A DNA stretch of 64,000 nucleotides from UBA583 sp964429995 (GCA_964429995.1 CAYSDY010000001.1:124001-188000); one strand, 5' to 3'; shown: positions 8,233 through 17,417, counted from the stretch's first letter. Notes: a model not told the origin generated them from the sequence alone. A program made the numbers and translations.

Positions 8233-9579
8233 TTAATTTAGCCTGTATCTTATAATTAAAACTCCTGAACCTCCTTTCCCAGGCAAACCACTACCAAGAC
8301 CTCCGCCACCTCCGCCACCTCCAAATCCGGCTCCGCCACCAAGACCTGCTCTTATCTCTGATCTTTCAACATTTGTCCAGCCACCTATTTCTGCATCAAT
8401 TCCGTCACCGGCTCCATTGCCACCACGTGTTCCTGTCCATCCATGATATCTAACTTCACCTGAACCACCACCGGCTCCGCCACCACCATTGCCACCATTG
8501 CCACCAGCACTAAATGTGCTTGTACATGAACCACCACCAGCACCGCCATAATATTTTAATGTTCCTGTTATGTTTGATGCAGAACCTGCAGAGCCTGCTC
8601 CTGCTGGACTACTGTAAGTTCCACCAAGAGCGCCTCCTGCTCCGGTAGCAGTAAGCCCAGCAAACAATGTATCACCAGCTTCTATGCTATTTTCTGGATT
8701 AGACCAATTAAATTCTCCACCAACTCCTATTGTAACAGGGAAAATCCCTGATTCAAGAAAAATATTGCCAGAAATCACTTCTCCTCCATTGCCACCGGCT
8801 CCACCATAATATCTTCCACCTGAACTAAAATAGGGTCCTCTTTTACCATAATCTCCACCGCCAACCATTAAATATTCAAGTTCTATATTGTCAACTAAAA
8901 TTTGTAATTCGTGTGTAGAATTTACTGATATAAATTCATGAACTCTATATGTTATGTCATCGATATTAATATCGTATGTCTGATTGCCACCTAAAACTAA
9001 ATTCTCAATGCATGTCAAATATTCATAACTACCATTTAAATTTCCATTGTTACAAGTTCTTGTCTGATTTATACAACCATCTGGAGCTATATTACTTAAA
9101 TAGAAAACTTGGCTTTCACCATGTAAAATGGTATTATGTCCTATACTACAATTGTTATATGAATGTGAAACTTGTGATGTGCTATTTATAATTGCTGTTT
9201 TTATGTATATATTCTTGCTTAATATCTGATTATCTGATACTAAACTTACTGAGGGGTTTGATCTTGTTAGATTGTTAAGGCATGTACTTATGTCTATCTC
9301 ATTTATCCCTGCTGTAAGATTTAAATCTAAAGAACATATGTTATTATCTAATTTTATACTCTTTATTGTAGTGTTTTCATTGCTTTTTACATATAAAACT
9401 GAACCTGCTATGGTTTCTATACTTAATGAATTGCTATCAATAACTGTTGATTCTATTTTGGTATTAAGATTGCTTTCATAGGAACTGTACCAAGACAAAA
9501 AACTTGTAACTGAAATTGTTGTTACAACTAGTATTAAAATTACTGATATGATTGGACTAATGCACAGTTTGGATTTCAT
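8233..9579 (-). CDS. Pilin-anchored polyglycine surface protein, array gene F (first in array)
   Basis: 448 residues, the upstream-most array gene. The class III signal and scaffold carry the IDSNSLS haplotype of C, with one NQI for NQV change. One Cys module (NNCSIGHNTILHGES, CINQTRTC, YLTC) and the strand motif YDINIDDITYRVHEF follow. The head opens EYLMVGGGDYG and ends GVLIIRYRLN, a variant of the usual IRYAIN ending. The gap to gene E is 56 bp. The plus-strand gene at 9693 is divergent, so this marks the array edge. Probable exported surface protein. Confidence 0.85.
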   Translation of the reverse strand: MKSKLCISPIISVILILVVTTISVTSFLSWYSSYESNLNTKIESTVIDSNSLSIETIAGSVLYVKSNENTTIKSIKLDNNICSLDLNLTAGINEIDISTCLNNLTRSNPSVSLVSDNQILSKNIYIKTAIINSTSQVSHSYNNCSIGHNTILHGESQVFYLSNIAPDGCINQTRTCNNGNLNGSYEYLTCIENLVLGGNQTYDINIDDITYRVHEFISVNSTHELQILVDNIELEYLMVGGGDYGKRGPYFSSGGRYYGGAGGNGGEVISGNIFLESGIFPVTIGVGGEFNWSNPENSIEAGDTLFAGLTATGAGGALGGTYSSPAGAGSAGSASNITGTLKYYGGAGGGSCTSTFSAGGNGGNGGGGAGGGSGEVRYHGWTGTRGGNGAGDGIDAEIGGWTNVERSEIRAGLGGGAGFGGGGGGGGLGSGLPGKGGSGVLIIRYRLN

Positions 9580-9598
9580 AAAATGTATTCATATTATT

Positions 9599-9610
9599 TT
9601 TTTATAATTT
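9599..9610 (-). promoter_or_regulatory. TATA-like element, array gene F
   Basis: Minus-strand AAATTATAAAAA centred ~26 nt before the ATG at 9579. Because each array gene has such an element, the array need not be one operon. Confidence 0.6.
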
Positions 9611-9692
9611 TTATGTTTTTTTAGTCAGTTTATTTCTTTTAAAAATTGATTTTTACAGATAAACTTTTAAAAAACAATTATGTTATTGTTAT

Positions 9693-10577
9693 ATGAATAA
9701 GATATCTTACATAAAATCTTTTATAGTTGGTTTTTTTATGGGAACTTTTGATTTAATCCCTGGAATATCTGGAGGAACTATTGCTTTTATTTCAGGAATT
9801 TATATGCGTTTTATAGAATCTGTAAAAAATATAAATTTTAAAAATTGTTTACTGCTTATTAAAGATTTAATATGTTTTAATTTTAAGAAATTTTATCAAA
9901 GATCAGTCAGTTTGGAGTTTGATTTTTTAGCATTTTTGACTATTGGAATTTTGACTTCTTTAATTTTTATGTCAAAAATTGTGCTTTATTTGTTTAATAA
10001 TTATAATTTTTTATTTGTTTCTGTCATGATTGGTTTTATTTTTTTTTCCATAAGTGTTATAATTTCTCATGTTAAAAATAAAAGCCTTTTGAATAAATGT
10101 TTTTTTGCTTTAGGTTTTTTATTAGCATTAATGTTATTTTTGCTGGACCCAAAAATATTTGAAATAAATTATGTGTTTATTTTCTGGGGTGGATTTTTTG
10201 CATCTTTTGCTATGTTTCTTCCTGGTGTTTCTGGATCTTATGTACTTGTAATAATTGGATTGTATGAATTTATGTTAAATAATCTTCAAAACTTATCTGA
10301 AAATCTACATTATGTTTTTATATTTGGCCTTGGCGTATTGTTAGGAATTATGTTTGCATCAAGATTTATAGATTTTTTATTTAAAAAAGATAAATGCAAA
10401 ACTTTACTTTTCCTTGCAGGACTAGTTGTTGGAAGTCTTATAATTCCTTTGAACAACCTTCATTCTTCATTTAATTTGTATAGCATTGAAAATTTTTTAT
10501 ATTTTTTAATTTGTGTAATAATAGGAGTTGTATTAATGCCTCTTTTAGGATTAATTAAAAATAAAATTCTGAATTAA
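9693..10577 (+). CDS. DUF368 family polyprenyl-phosphate transporter (PopT-like)
   Basis: 294 residues, about eight membrane helices. The family's duplicated signature is clear: FDLIPGISGGTIAFISGIY near residue 20 and FASFAMFLPGVSGSYVLVII near residue 170, reflecting an internal repeat. Bacterial DUF368 proteins were shown to be undecaprenyl-phosphate flippases that recycle the lipid carrier; an archaeal member would plausibly recycle dolichol-type carriers used for surface glycosylation. The many Asn-X-Ser/Thr sites in the nearby surface proteins fit that, but the link is inference. It is divergent from the array and convergent with the next gene (23-bp tail overlap). Confidence 0.85.
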   Translation: MNKISYIKSFIVGFFMGTFDLIPGISGGTIAFISGIYMRFIESVKNINFKNCLLLIKDLICFNFKKFYQRSVSLEFDFLAFLTIGILTSLIFMSKIVLYLFNNYNFLFVSVMIGFIFFSISVIISHVKNKSLLNKCFFALGFLLALMLFLLDPKIFEINYVFIFWGGFFASFAMFLPGVSGSYVLVIIGLYEFMLNNLQNLSENLHYVFIFGLGVLLGIMFASRFIDFLFKKDKCKTLLFLAGLVVGSLIIPLNNLHSSFNLYSIENFLYFLICVIIGVVLMPLLGLIKNKILN

Positions 10578-10962
10578 AACTGTCTTGTTTAGGATATATA
10601 TTAATTTCTTTTAAACTATTATTTTCATTAATGTATACTAATCTTATTCCTAAACCTGATTTTAATATTGATGATAATATTAACATATGACCAATCCCTT
10701 CACCTGATTCCAGGTTTAGTGCAATTTCTAAATCTTTTATGTGATTTTTAAAAAACTCGGATAGAATTGTTGTTGTTTTTTCAACATCTAAGACCATTAA
10801 TTTTATTTTGGTTTCTTTATGTTTATCATTTAAATTATAATTATGATATGAAAACTCATCACATAAATAATATATTTTTTCCCATTCATAAATTGTTGAT
10901 AGTATGTTTATTTTTTTCCAACTATCTTTATTAGCACCTAATGAGGCAATAAGCACAACCAT
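10555..10962 (-). CDS. Small Rossmann-like protein, possibly CARF-related
   Basis: 135 residues. It begins VVLIASLGANKDSWKK, a beta strand then a turn, and later has LESGEGIGHMLILSSILKSG followed by a strand (IRLVYI). A first strand plus a distal Gly-rich turn and helix resembles the ligand-binding face of CARF-type Rossmann domains, but no effector domain is attached and the resemblance is from memory of the fold only. Starts 26 bp after the end of valS on the same strand, so the two are probably co-transcribed; its stop overlaps the DUF368 gene. Function unknown. Confidence 0.55.
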   Translation of the reverse strand: MVVLIASLGANKDSWKKINILSTIYEWEKIYYLCDEFSYHNYNLNDKHKETKIKLMVLDVEKTTTILSEFFKNHIKDLEIALNLESGEGIGHMLILSSILKSGLGIRLVYINENNSLKEINIYPKQDSFNSEFYF

Positions 10963-10988
10963 ATTGTTTAATTTTGATTTGAAATTTT

Positions 10989-13430
10989 TTAATTTATTTT
11001 TATTTTTAGATCCTCAGATATTATTATTGAATCTTTGTCTATACTTGTAAATTTGAGATTTTTAACAGATGTAACAGAATAAAAATCGTCTATACAATTC
11101 TCTATAAATTTTTTCAAATCATCTGAACAAAATATTGTTAAATTTTCTATTTCTGCTTTCATTGATAGTTGCTTTTCTGCCTTATATTTTCTTATCTCTG
11201 AGATTATTGAAACAAATTTATCACCTAATATTAAAGATTGTTCATCAAAACTTGACTCTTTATATTCTGGATATGGTGTAAGATGAACTGATTTTTCAAC
11301 TTCATATTGTTTAAAAAACAATTGATATATATCTTCTGTTATATATACCATAAATGGAGAAAATGCTCTTAATACAGAATATAAAACATGATATATAGTC
11401 TGTGCTGCTTTTTTGGATTTATCTTTATATATTTCTAAATTCCATAATCTTGATTTTATGATTTCTATATAATTGTCTGCAACTGATTGCATGAAAAATT
11501 TTTCTATTTCTGATCTTGCTTTTGAATATTCAAAATCATCCATCGAATCGTTAACAATTTTTAGAACTTCTTGCAATTTTGAAATTATCCATTTATCTAT
11601 ACTTAAAAGATTTTTATAGTCTAAATCTAAATCTTGCTTGGAGTAATCTTTTAGTAACATTTGTGCAAATTTACTAGCATTGTATAATTTGTTTGAAATT
11701 TTTATTCCAGTCTGTACATCTTTTTCCTGAAATGGAATATCTGAACCTAACTTTGTACATGATGCTGAATATCTTAATCCATCTGCACTGTATTGTTTCA
11801 TTATGTTTTCAGGTTCTATGATGTTTCCTTTTGATTTTGACATTTTTTTGCCTGATGGATCTAAAACCCAACCTGATATCATAACATTTTTCCATGGATT
11901 TGTATTTTTTAGTATGTTTGTTTTTGCAAGTGTGTAAAAAAGCCAAAAACTTATTATGTCATGTGCTTGTGGTCTTAAATCCATAGGAAATAATCTATTG
12001 TAAACTGGTTTGTCTTTCATTAAGTTTATTGCTAAAAATGGAGATGAAGCTGATGTGTACCATGTATCAAAAACATCTGTTTCTGATTCAAAATCATTAC
12101 TATTACATTTATTACATGCACTTTTAGGCTTATCTATGGATGGATCAACAGGTAATTGTTCTTTATCAGCATATTTTATTTCACCACATTTTTTACAGTA
12201 CCATACAGGAATAGGCACACCAAATGATCTTTGTCTTGCTATTGACCAATCCCAGTTAAGACCTTTTATCCAATTGTCAAGACGATGTTTCATAAAGTAT
12301 GGTTTCCAATTTAATTTTTCACTTGCATTAAGAAAATCTTCCTTAAATTTTAAATAATCTACATACCACTGTTTTGAGTTTATGATTTCTACAGGTTCTC
12401 CAGACCTTTCTCCAACATTTACTGTATGTTTTATTTTTTTTGATGATTTTAAAAGTCCTTTTTCAGTTAAATCTTTTACTATTTCTTCTCTTGCAGATAT
12501 AATCTTAAGACCTGAATATTTACCTGATTCATCATTCATAAGTCCATTTTTTGTTATAACCATCTTGAGTGGTAATTTATGTTTTTTATACCATTCAATA
12601 TCTTTTTGATCTCCAAATGTACAACACATAACAATTCCTGTTCCTTTGTCTTTTTCTACAAGCTCATCTGCAATTATTGGTACAATTGCATTGTATAATG
12701 GAGTTCTTGCATATTTACCAAAAAGATGCTTATATCTTGTATCATCTGGATGTGCTAAAACTGCAACACATGCTGAAAGTAACTCTGGTCTTGTAGTTGC
12801 AATTATTATCTCTTTGTCATCATCCAATTTAAATATAATTTCGTGGAATAAGGATTCTTTTTCCATATCTTCTAATTCTGCTTGGGCAATTGCAGTTTGA
12901 AAAACAGTATCCCATATTACTGGTGCTTCATTTCTATAAACAAGATTTTTTTGAGCAAGATCTATAAAAGATTCCTGTGATATTTTTCTTGAGTAATCAT
13001 CTATTGTTGAATATGATAATTCAAAATCGCAAGACATTCCCAAATTTTTCCAACCTTGTATAAAAACTGGTCTTGCATTTTTTAAATAATCAAGACATTC
13101 TTTTATTGCTTGATCTCTTGTTAATTTTCTTAGATTGATGTTTTTTTCTTTCTGAACAAGTTTTTCTGTTGGCAAACCATTATCATCAGTACCAAAAGGA
13201 TAATATACATTGTATCCTTTCATCCTTTTGTACCTTGCTATGAAATCCTGCTGTGAAAAAGAAAAAGCATGTCCTACATGCATTTTTCCAGATATTGTTG
13301 GAGGAGGAGTGTCTATTGAAAATACTGGTTTTTGGGATGATTCATCAAATTTAAATATTTTTTCTTTTTCCCAAAATTCTCTTATTTTAGGTTCTGATTC
13401 GTAAGGATTATATTTATTTTCAAATGTCAT
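10989..13430 (-). CDS. valS: Valyl-tRNA synthetase
   Basis: 813 residues; charges tRNA-Val in the cytoplasm. Class I signatures: IDTPPPTISGKMHVGHAF with the HIGH-type motif HVGH at residues 51-54, and GKKMSKSKGN near residue 527. Between them lies the CP1 editing domain, with ATTRPELL near residue 211. A zinc-binding-like CKKC..CNKC segment lies near residues 413-441. The TPPPT motif and GTDDNGLPTE separate it from IleRS and LeuRS. Length fits the shorter archaeal ValRS type. The start lies just after an AT-rich gap shared with the divergent NFACT-R gene. Confidence 0.95.
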   Translation of the reverse strand: MTFENKYNPYESEPKIREFWEKEKIFKFDESSQKPVFSIDTPPPTISGKMHVGHAFSFSQQDFIARYKRMKGYNVYYPFGTDDNGLPTEKLVQKEKNINLRKLTRDQAIKECLDYLKNARPVFIQGWKNLGMSCDFELSYSTIDDYSRKISQESFIDLAQKNLVYRNEAPVIWDTVFQTAIAQAELEDMEKESLFHEIIFKLDDDKEIIIATTRPELLSACVAVLAHPDDTRYKHLFGKYARTPLYNAIVPIIADELVEKDKGTGIVMCCTFGDQKDIEWYKKHKLPLKMVITKNGLMNDESGKYSGLKIISAREEIVKDLTEKGLLKSSKKIKHTVNVGERSGEPVEIINSKQWYVDYLKFKEDFLNASEKLNWKPYFMKHRLDNWIKGLNWDWSIARQRSFGVPIPVWYCKKCGEIKYADKEQLPVDPSIDKPKSACNKCNSNDFESETDVFDTWYTSASSPFLAINLMKDKPVYNRLFPMDLRPQAHDIISFWLFYTLAKTNILKNTNPWKNVMISGWVLDPSGKKMSKSKGNIIEPENIMKQYSADGLRYSASCTKLGSDIPFQEKDVQTGIKISNKLYNASKFAQMLLKDYSKQDLDLDYKNLLSIDKWIISKLQEVLKIVNDSMDDFEYSKARSEIEKFFMQSVADNYIEIIKSRLWNLEIYKDKSKKAAQTIYHVLYSVLRAFSPFMVYITEDIYQLFFKQYEVEKSVHLTPYPEYKESSFDEQSLILGDKFVSIISEIRKYKAEKQLSMKAEIENLTIFCSDDLKKFIENCIDDFYSVTSVKNLKFTSIDKDSIIISEDLKIKIN

Positions 13431-13553
13431 TTTCTATATTTGAGTAAAAACTCTGTAATATTCTTTTTATTTTCATTTTTATAAAACTTTGCGATTTTTT
13501 AAATATTCTCAATAATTTTATAAAAAATCTGGTATATGTTTATACATAGCTAT

Positions 13554-14369
13554 ATGGAAATTAAAATTTTTTTGAACAAAAGTGTAAATGAAAATGCAAA
13601 TATTCATTTTGAAAAGGCAAAGCGACTTAAAAATAAACTACCAGGACTTGAAATTGCCCTAAAAGATACAAATAAACTAATAGAAGATTTGACAAATGAG
13701 AGGGATAAATATACACAAAATAAAATACAAAGAGAAAATGTTGAAAGTTTTAAAAGTTCTAAATGGTATGATAAATTCAGGTGGACAAAAACTTTTAATG
13801 ATTTTTTATTTGTTATAGGAAAAGATGCTGGAACTAATGAAGTGCTTATCAAAAAACATACTGAAAAAAATGATTTAATTTTTCATACTGAAACACCAGG
13901 ATCTCCTTTTGGTATACTTAAGGATGCAAAAGATAAGGTAAGTTTAGAAGATTTAGAAGAAGCTGGTCAATTTTTGAGTTGTTTTTCAAAACAATGGAAA
14001 TCTGGGTTTGGTACTGCTGATGCTTTCTGGGTTTTACCTGAGCAAGTCAGTAAAAAAACTGTAAGTGGAGAATATATGGGAAAAGGTTCTTTTATGGTTT
14101 ACGGAAAAAAAAATATTATTAAAAATATACCACTTAGAATTTGCCTTGGAAAATATAAAATTGTTCTTGATGAAAATAGTAGTTATTATGATTTTTTTTC
14201 AGGATCTGAAAGAACATGTAGAAAAATTTGTAATGAAAATTATATAAAAATGCAACCTGGAAGATTAACCTATAAATTGCTAACAAATGAATTGAAAAAA
14301 AAATTTAAAATATTGCCAGAAGACCTTCCAAAGCTAATTCCTAATGATGTATTAATAATTAAAAAATAA
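13554..14369 (+). CDS. NFACT-R (DUF814) protein, short Rqc2/NEMF relative
   Basis: 271 residues from the preferred Met at 13554. A Met at 13536 is possible but is only ~16 nt from the TATA-like TTTTATAAAAAA. Residues ~10-65 look coiled-coil; the rest is the NFACT-R domain: KWYDKFRWTKTFNDFLFVIG, GTNEVLIKKH, NDLIFHTETPGSPF. In Rqc2/RqcH/NEMF this domain binds tRNA or rRNA on stalled large ribosomal subunits. The N-terminal NFACT-N and HhH parts of the usual ~600-residue protein are absent, so this is either a minimal form or half of a split protein. Divergent from valS. Confidence 0.85.
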   Translation: MEIKIFLNKSVNENANIHFEKAKRLKNKLPGLEIALKDTNKLIEDLTNERDKYTQNKIQRENVESFKSSKWYDKFRWTKTFNDFLFVIGKDAGTNEVLIKKHTEKNDLIFHTETPGSPFGILKDAKDKVSLEDLEEAGQFLSCFSKQWKSGFGTADAFWVLPEQVSKKTVSGEYMGKGSFMVYGKKNIIKNIPLRICLGKYKIVLDENSSYYDFFSGSERTCRKICNENYIKMQPGRLTYKLLTNELKKKFKILPEDLPKLIPNDVLIIKK

Positions 14370-14386
14370 TAATAAATTTAATTCTT

Positions 14387-15664
14387 TTAAATATCCTTGT
14401 TTTCTGTTTTAAAACCTTCAAGATTTGTTTGCCATATATTATTAAATTCTGTTTTTTTATATTTTGACATTATATGTGCTGTTCTTATAAAACTTGTTTC
14501 TGATGTAAAATTAGATCTGTTACCTATAAAACCAACTTGTTGTAAATCACGACCTCTACTGTATATATCTAAACTGACCTCACCATAGACTGTTTGTACT
14601 GAACTTATAAGTTTTGTATTTTTTGATATAATTTTAAAAGCATTTAATATTTTTTTATCTTGTTTATCATTGTTCTCACTCTCAGGAAAATTACCAACAC
14701 CTGTTCCTTCAAGTATTACAGCATCATAAACTTTAAGCATATCTATTTCAAAATCAAACATATTAGGATGTGACTTAAAAAAACCTATTTTAAGATCTTC
14801 GTTATACAAAGTAAAAATTAAATTTTCATTAGTCTTTGGAGTTAAAAGATCATTTCTTATTACTTCTATATTATCATTTTTTATTTTTGCAAATGGCTCG
14901 TAATTTATCTGTTTAAACGCATCACGTCTTGTTGAATGTAGTTTTTTTGAATTTATTGAATCTAATATTACAAAACTATCATCTGACATATTTTCATGCA
15001 TACATATTCCAACTCTTCTATATGCAAGTTCTGCATCTTTTTGAGATATTATAAAATTAACTGCTGTTAAAAGATTCCAAAATGCATCTGAACTTGCCCT
15101 ATCAGAAGATCTTTGTGCACCTACAAATATGATTGGAATGTTTAAATTTCTGATAGCATAATGTATTGCTGTTGCACTATAATGCATAGTATCTGTTCCA
15201 TGAGAAATAATTATTCCGCTTATTTCATTTAATGATTTGTAGTTTTTTATTGATTCTATTATTTTGTTATATTCTTTAAAACGCATATCTTCTGAAAAAA
15301 TGTTAGATATCATTTCTGTTCTTATTTCTGCCCTTTCCTGTATTTGAGGATACAAATTTAAGATTTCATCTGCTGTAAATGATGAACTTACAGCCCCTGT
15401 CCTATAATCTACTTTTGAAGCTATTGTTCCTCCTGTATGCAATAATAATATTTTAGGAAGACTTTCTTTTCTTTTACTTGTATTGCTTAAAATTATTGGT
15501 TTCTCTTTTGGTTCAATTTTTTCACTACTTATGATTTCTATTTTTTCTTTTCTTATATTTATATTATAACCACTTGATAATTTTAGTGTATAATAATCTT
15601 GAGAATCTTCAATCAATATAGCTTCTTTTATACTGTCATTAAATTTAAATTTGACTTTTTGCAT
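14387..15664 (-). CDS. gatD: Glutamyl-tRNA(Gln) amidotransferase subunit D
   Basis: 425 residues. N-terminal ~60 residues form the GatD-specific beta domain; the rest is an asparaginase-type ammonia generator with HTGGTIAS (catalytic Thr near residue 77) and SHGTDTMHYSATA (residues ~154-166). With GatE it converts Glu-tRNA(Gln) to Gln-tRNA(Gln), an archaea-specific route; gatE is not in the window. The tRNA-Gln gene at 35252 has the A1-U72 pair expected of a substrate. A TATA-like element 26 nt upstream (15684-15694) implies a leaderless mRNA. It directly follows the 16S gene on the same strand. Confidence 0.93.
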   Translation of the reverse strand: MQKVKFKFNDSIKEAILIEDSQDYYTLKLSSGYNINIRKEKIEIISSEKIEPKEKPIILSNTSKRKESLPKILLLHTGGTIASKVDYRTGAVSSSFTADEILNLYPQIQERAEIRTEMISNIFSEDMRFKEYNKIIESIKNYKSLNEISGIIISHGTDTMHYSATAIHYAIRNLNIPIIFVGAQRSSDRASSDAFWNLLTAVNFIISQKDAELAYRRVGICMHENMSDDSFVILDSINSKKLHSTRRDAFKQINYEPFAKIKNDNIEVIRNDLLTPKTNENLIFTLYNEDLKIGFFKSHPNMFDFEIDMLKVYDAVILEGTGVGNFPESENNDKQDKKILNAFKIISKNTKLISSVQTVYGEVSLDIYSRGRDLQQVGFIGNRSNFTSETSFIRTAHIMSKYKKTEFNNIWQTNLEGFKTENKDI

Positions 15665-15683
15665 AGAAATATTACTTTGCTTT

Positions 15684-15694
15684 TATTTTTATAA
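15684..15694 (-). promoter_or_regulatory. TATA-like element for gatD
   Basis: Minus-strand TTATAAAAATA between the 16S 3' end and gatD, ~26 nt before its ATG. It suggests gatD is transcribed independently of the rRNA gene. Confidence 0.55.
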
Positions 15695-15722
15695 GTTTGC
15701 TTTAGAATTATGTATTTGTTAC

Positions 15723-15735
15723 TATTTAAAAAAAA
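15723..15735 (-). terminator. Oligo-T terminator abutting the 16S 3' end
   Basis: The minus strand reads CCTCC followed at once by nine T. Oligo-T on the non-template strand is the known archaeal intrinsic termination signal. Its position suggests the mature 3' end could be made with little or no trimming. Confidence 0.5.
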
Positions 15736-17187
15736 GGAGGTGATCCATCCGCAGGTTCCCCTACGGATACCTTGTGACGACTTAATCCCCCTCACAGAAC
15801 TAAGATTTGATGTTTTCAAAACAAAAACACCTCATCTTAATCCTACTTGGTTGATTTGACGGGCAGTGTGTCCAAGGAGAATGGACATATTCACCGGACG
15901 CTGATAACGTCCGATTACTAGCGATTCCGCTGTCACGAGGCTGAGTTTCAAACCTCGATCTAAACTTGGATAAGGTTTAAAGATTAGCTTCCCCTTTCGG
16001 AGTTGCAACTCATTGTCCTTACCATTGTTGCGCGCATGTAGCCCAGGAGTTTCGGGCTATACAGACCTACCGTCGCCTACACCTTCCTCCTTGTTTCCAA
16101 GGCAGTCCTTATAATGTGCTCCAAAAGACTTGGTTAGCAATTATAAGCATAGGTCTTGCTCGTTTCCTCACTTAAGAGGACACCTTACAGCACGAGCTGA
16201 CGGCGGCCATGCAGCACCTCTCAGCGCCTTAGGTAAAACCTTTAATCTGACCTTCATTGTGCTGTCTCCCCTGGTGAGTTGCTCGGTGTATAATCCAATT
16301 AAACTGCACGCCTCACCGCTTGTAGTACTCCCCCGGCAATTCCTTTAAGTTTCGGCCTTGCGGCTGTACTTCCCAGGTGGCGGGTTTAATGCCTTCGCTA
16401 CCCCTCTGCTAAATCCCATAGATTTAGCAAAGCGTAACCCGCAGAGTTTACGGCTAGGACTACCCGGGTATCTAATCCGGTTTGCTCCCCTAGCTCTCGT
16501 CCCTCACTGTCAGAACCGTCCAAATGAGATGCCTTCGCCTTAGTTGGTCTTGTAAGGATTATAACATTTTACCGCTACCCAAACAATACCTCTCATCCCT
16601 TCCGGTCTCAAGATTTCCAGTATTTCTTGCAATTTCCGAGTTAAGCAACAGATCTTTCACAAGAAACTTAAAAACCCAGCTACGGACACTTTAGACCCAA
16701 TAAAAATGATCTCCACTTGTGGCGCTGGTATTACCGCGGCTGCTGGCACCAGTCTTGCCCACCACTTATTCGTCATGTTCACTACGCATGACAAAAGCCT
16801 ATCTCTCGATAAACACGAGGGGTTACCCTATCACACTTGCGTGCATTGTAGAGTTTTCGCGCCTGCTGCACCCCTTAGGGCTAGGACCCTTATCTCAGTG
16901 TCCTTCTGGGGGTCATCGCTCTCACGACCCCTACCGATCGAAGACATGGTGAGCCATTACCTCACCATCAATCTAATCGGCCGCCATCTCATCTTACGTT
17001 TGTTATTCCAACATTCCAGTATAGAATAACTATCCCCTTTACACTCAGTTTCCCAAGATTATTAAGAACCATAAGGCAGATTAATGACGTGTTACTCAGC
17101 CTTCCGCAGTCAGGAAAAACCTAACATACTTTCATGGCTTAATCCAACCCCTCTAGCGGAAATCTCTCGCAGGATCAACGAGAATTT
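15735..17187 (-). rRNA. 16S ribosomal RNA
   Basis: About 1453 nt on the minus strand. The 5' end is set by GTTGATCCTGC (~17170-17180), the 3' end by GGATCACCTCC (anti-Shine-Dalgarno). Internal landmarks: GTGCCAGCAGCCGCGGTAA (16731-16749 region), GGATTAGATACCCGGGTAGT (16457-16478) and AAACTTAAAGGAATTG (near 16350). The 915-region has GGGGGAGTAC rather than the bacterial GGGGCCCGC, so it is archaeal, but it is divergent. No intron is apparent. No 23S, 5S or tRNA-Ala follows; gatD starts 70 bp downstream. A run of nine T follows the CCTCC immediately. Exact ends are estimates. Confidence 0.95.
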
Positions 17188-17221
17188 TTCACACAGAGTT
17201 TTTGTACTACTATCGTCTTTC

Positions 17222-17245
17222 ACAAGCTATCTTCGATATGCTTGC
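17222..17245 (-). other. Hairpin in the 16S leader
   Basis: GCAAGCATATC and GATAGCTTGT pair around a GAA loop with one bulged A, ~35 nt upstream of the 16S 5' end. No matching complement was seen in the 3' trailer, so the usual long 16S processing stem is not obvious. Confidence 0.4.
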
Positions 17246-17270
17246 ACCCGTAAGTATAGTTAATGCAATA

Positions 17271-17284
17271 CCCTTTATAAATTT
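17271..17284 (-). promoter_or_regulatory. TATA box of the 16S rRNA gene
   Basis: Minus-strand AAATTTATAAAGGG. A start ~25 nt downstream would give a leader of about 65 nt before the 16S 5' end. Confidence 0.6.
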
Positions 17285-17417
17285 TTTTATCATGTATTAG
17301 TGTTTTCACACACTGTTTATAAATATATTAATAACAAACTTATTATTTTTATTAAATTGTAATGTTTATTTAAAGAATTATATCACTTTCTTTGACTATA
17401 TAATTATAGAACATTGT
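17285..17417. other. Intergenic region upstream of the 16S promoter
   Basis: AT-rich stretch between the 16S promoter and repeat R2. No open frame, tRNA or other convincing signal was seen. Confidence 0.5.

Noticed and set aside
533..9481. Plus-strand open frames opposite the array genes (His- and Leu-rich)
   Set aside because: They are antisense shadows of glycine-rich and scaffold coding sequence; composition is not protein-like and they repeat only because the genes repeat.
16130..17029. Open frames within the 16S region
   Set aside because: They lie inside the rRNA gene and have no family resemblance.
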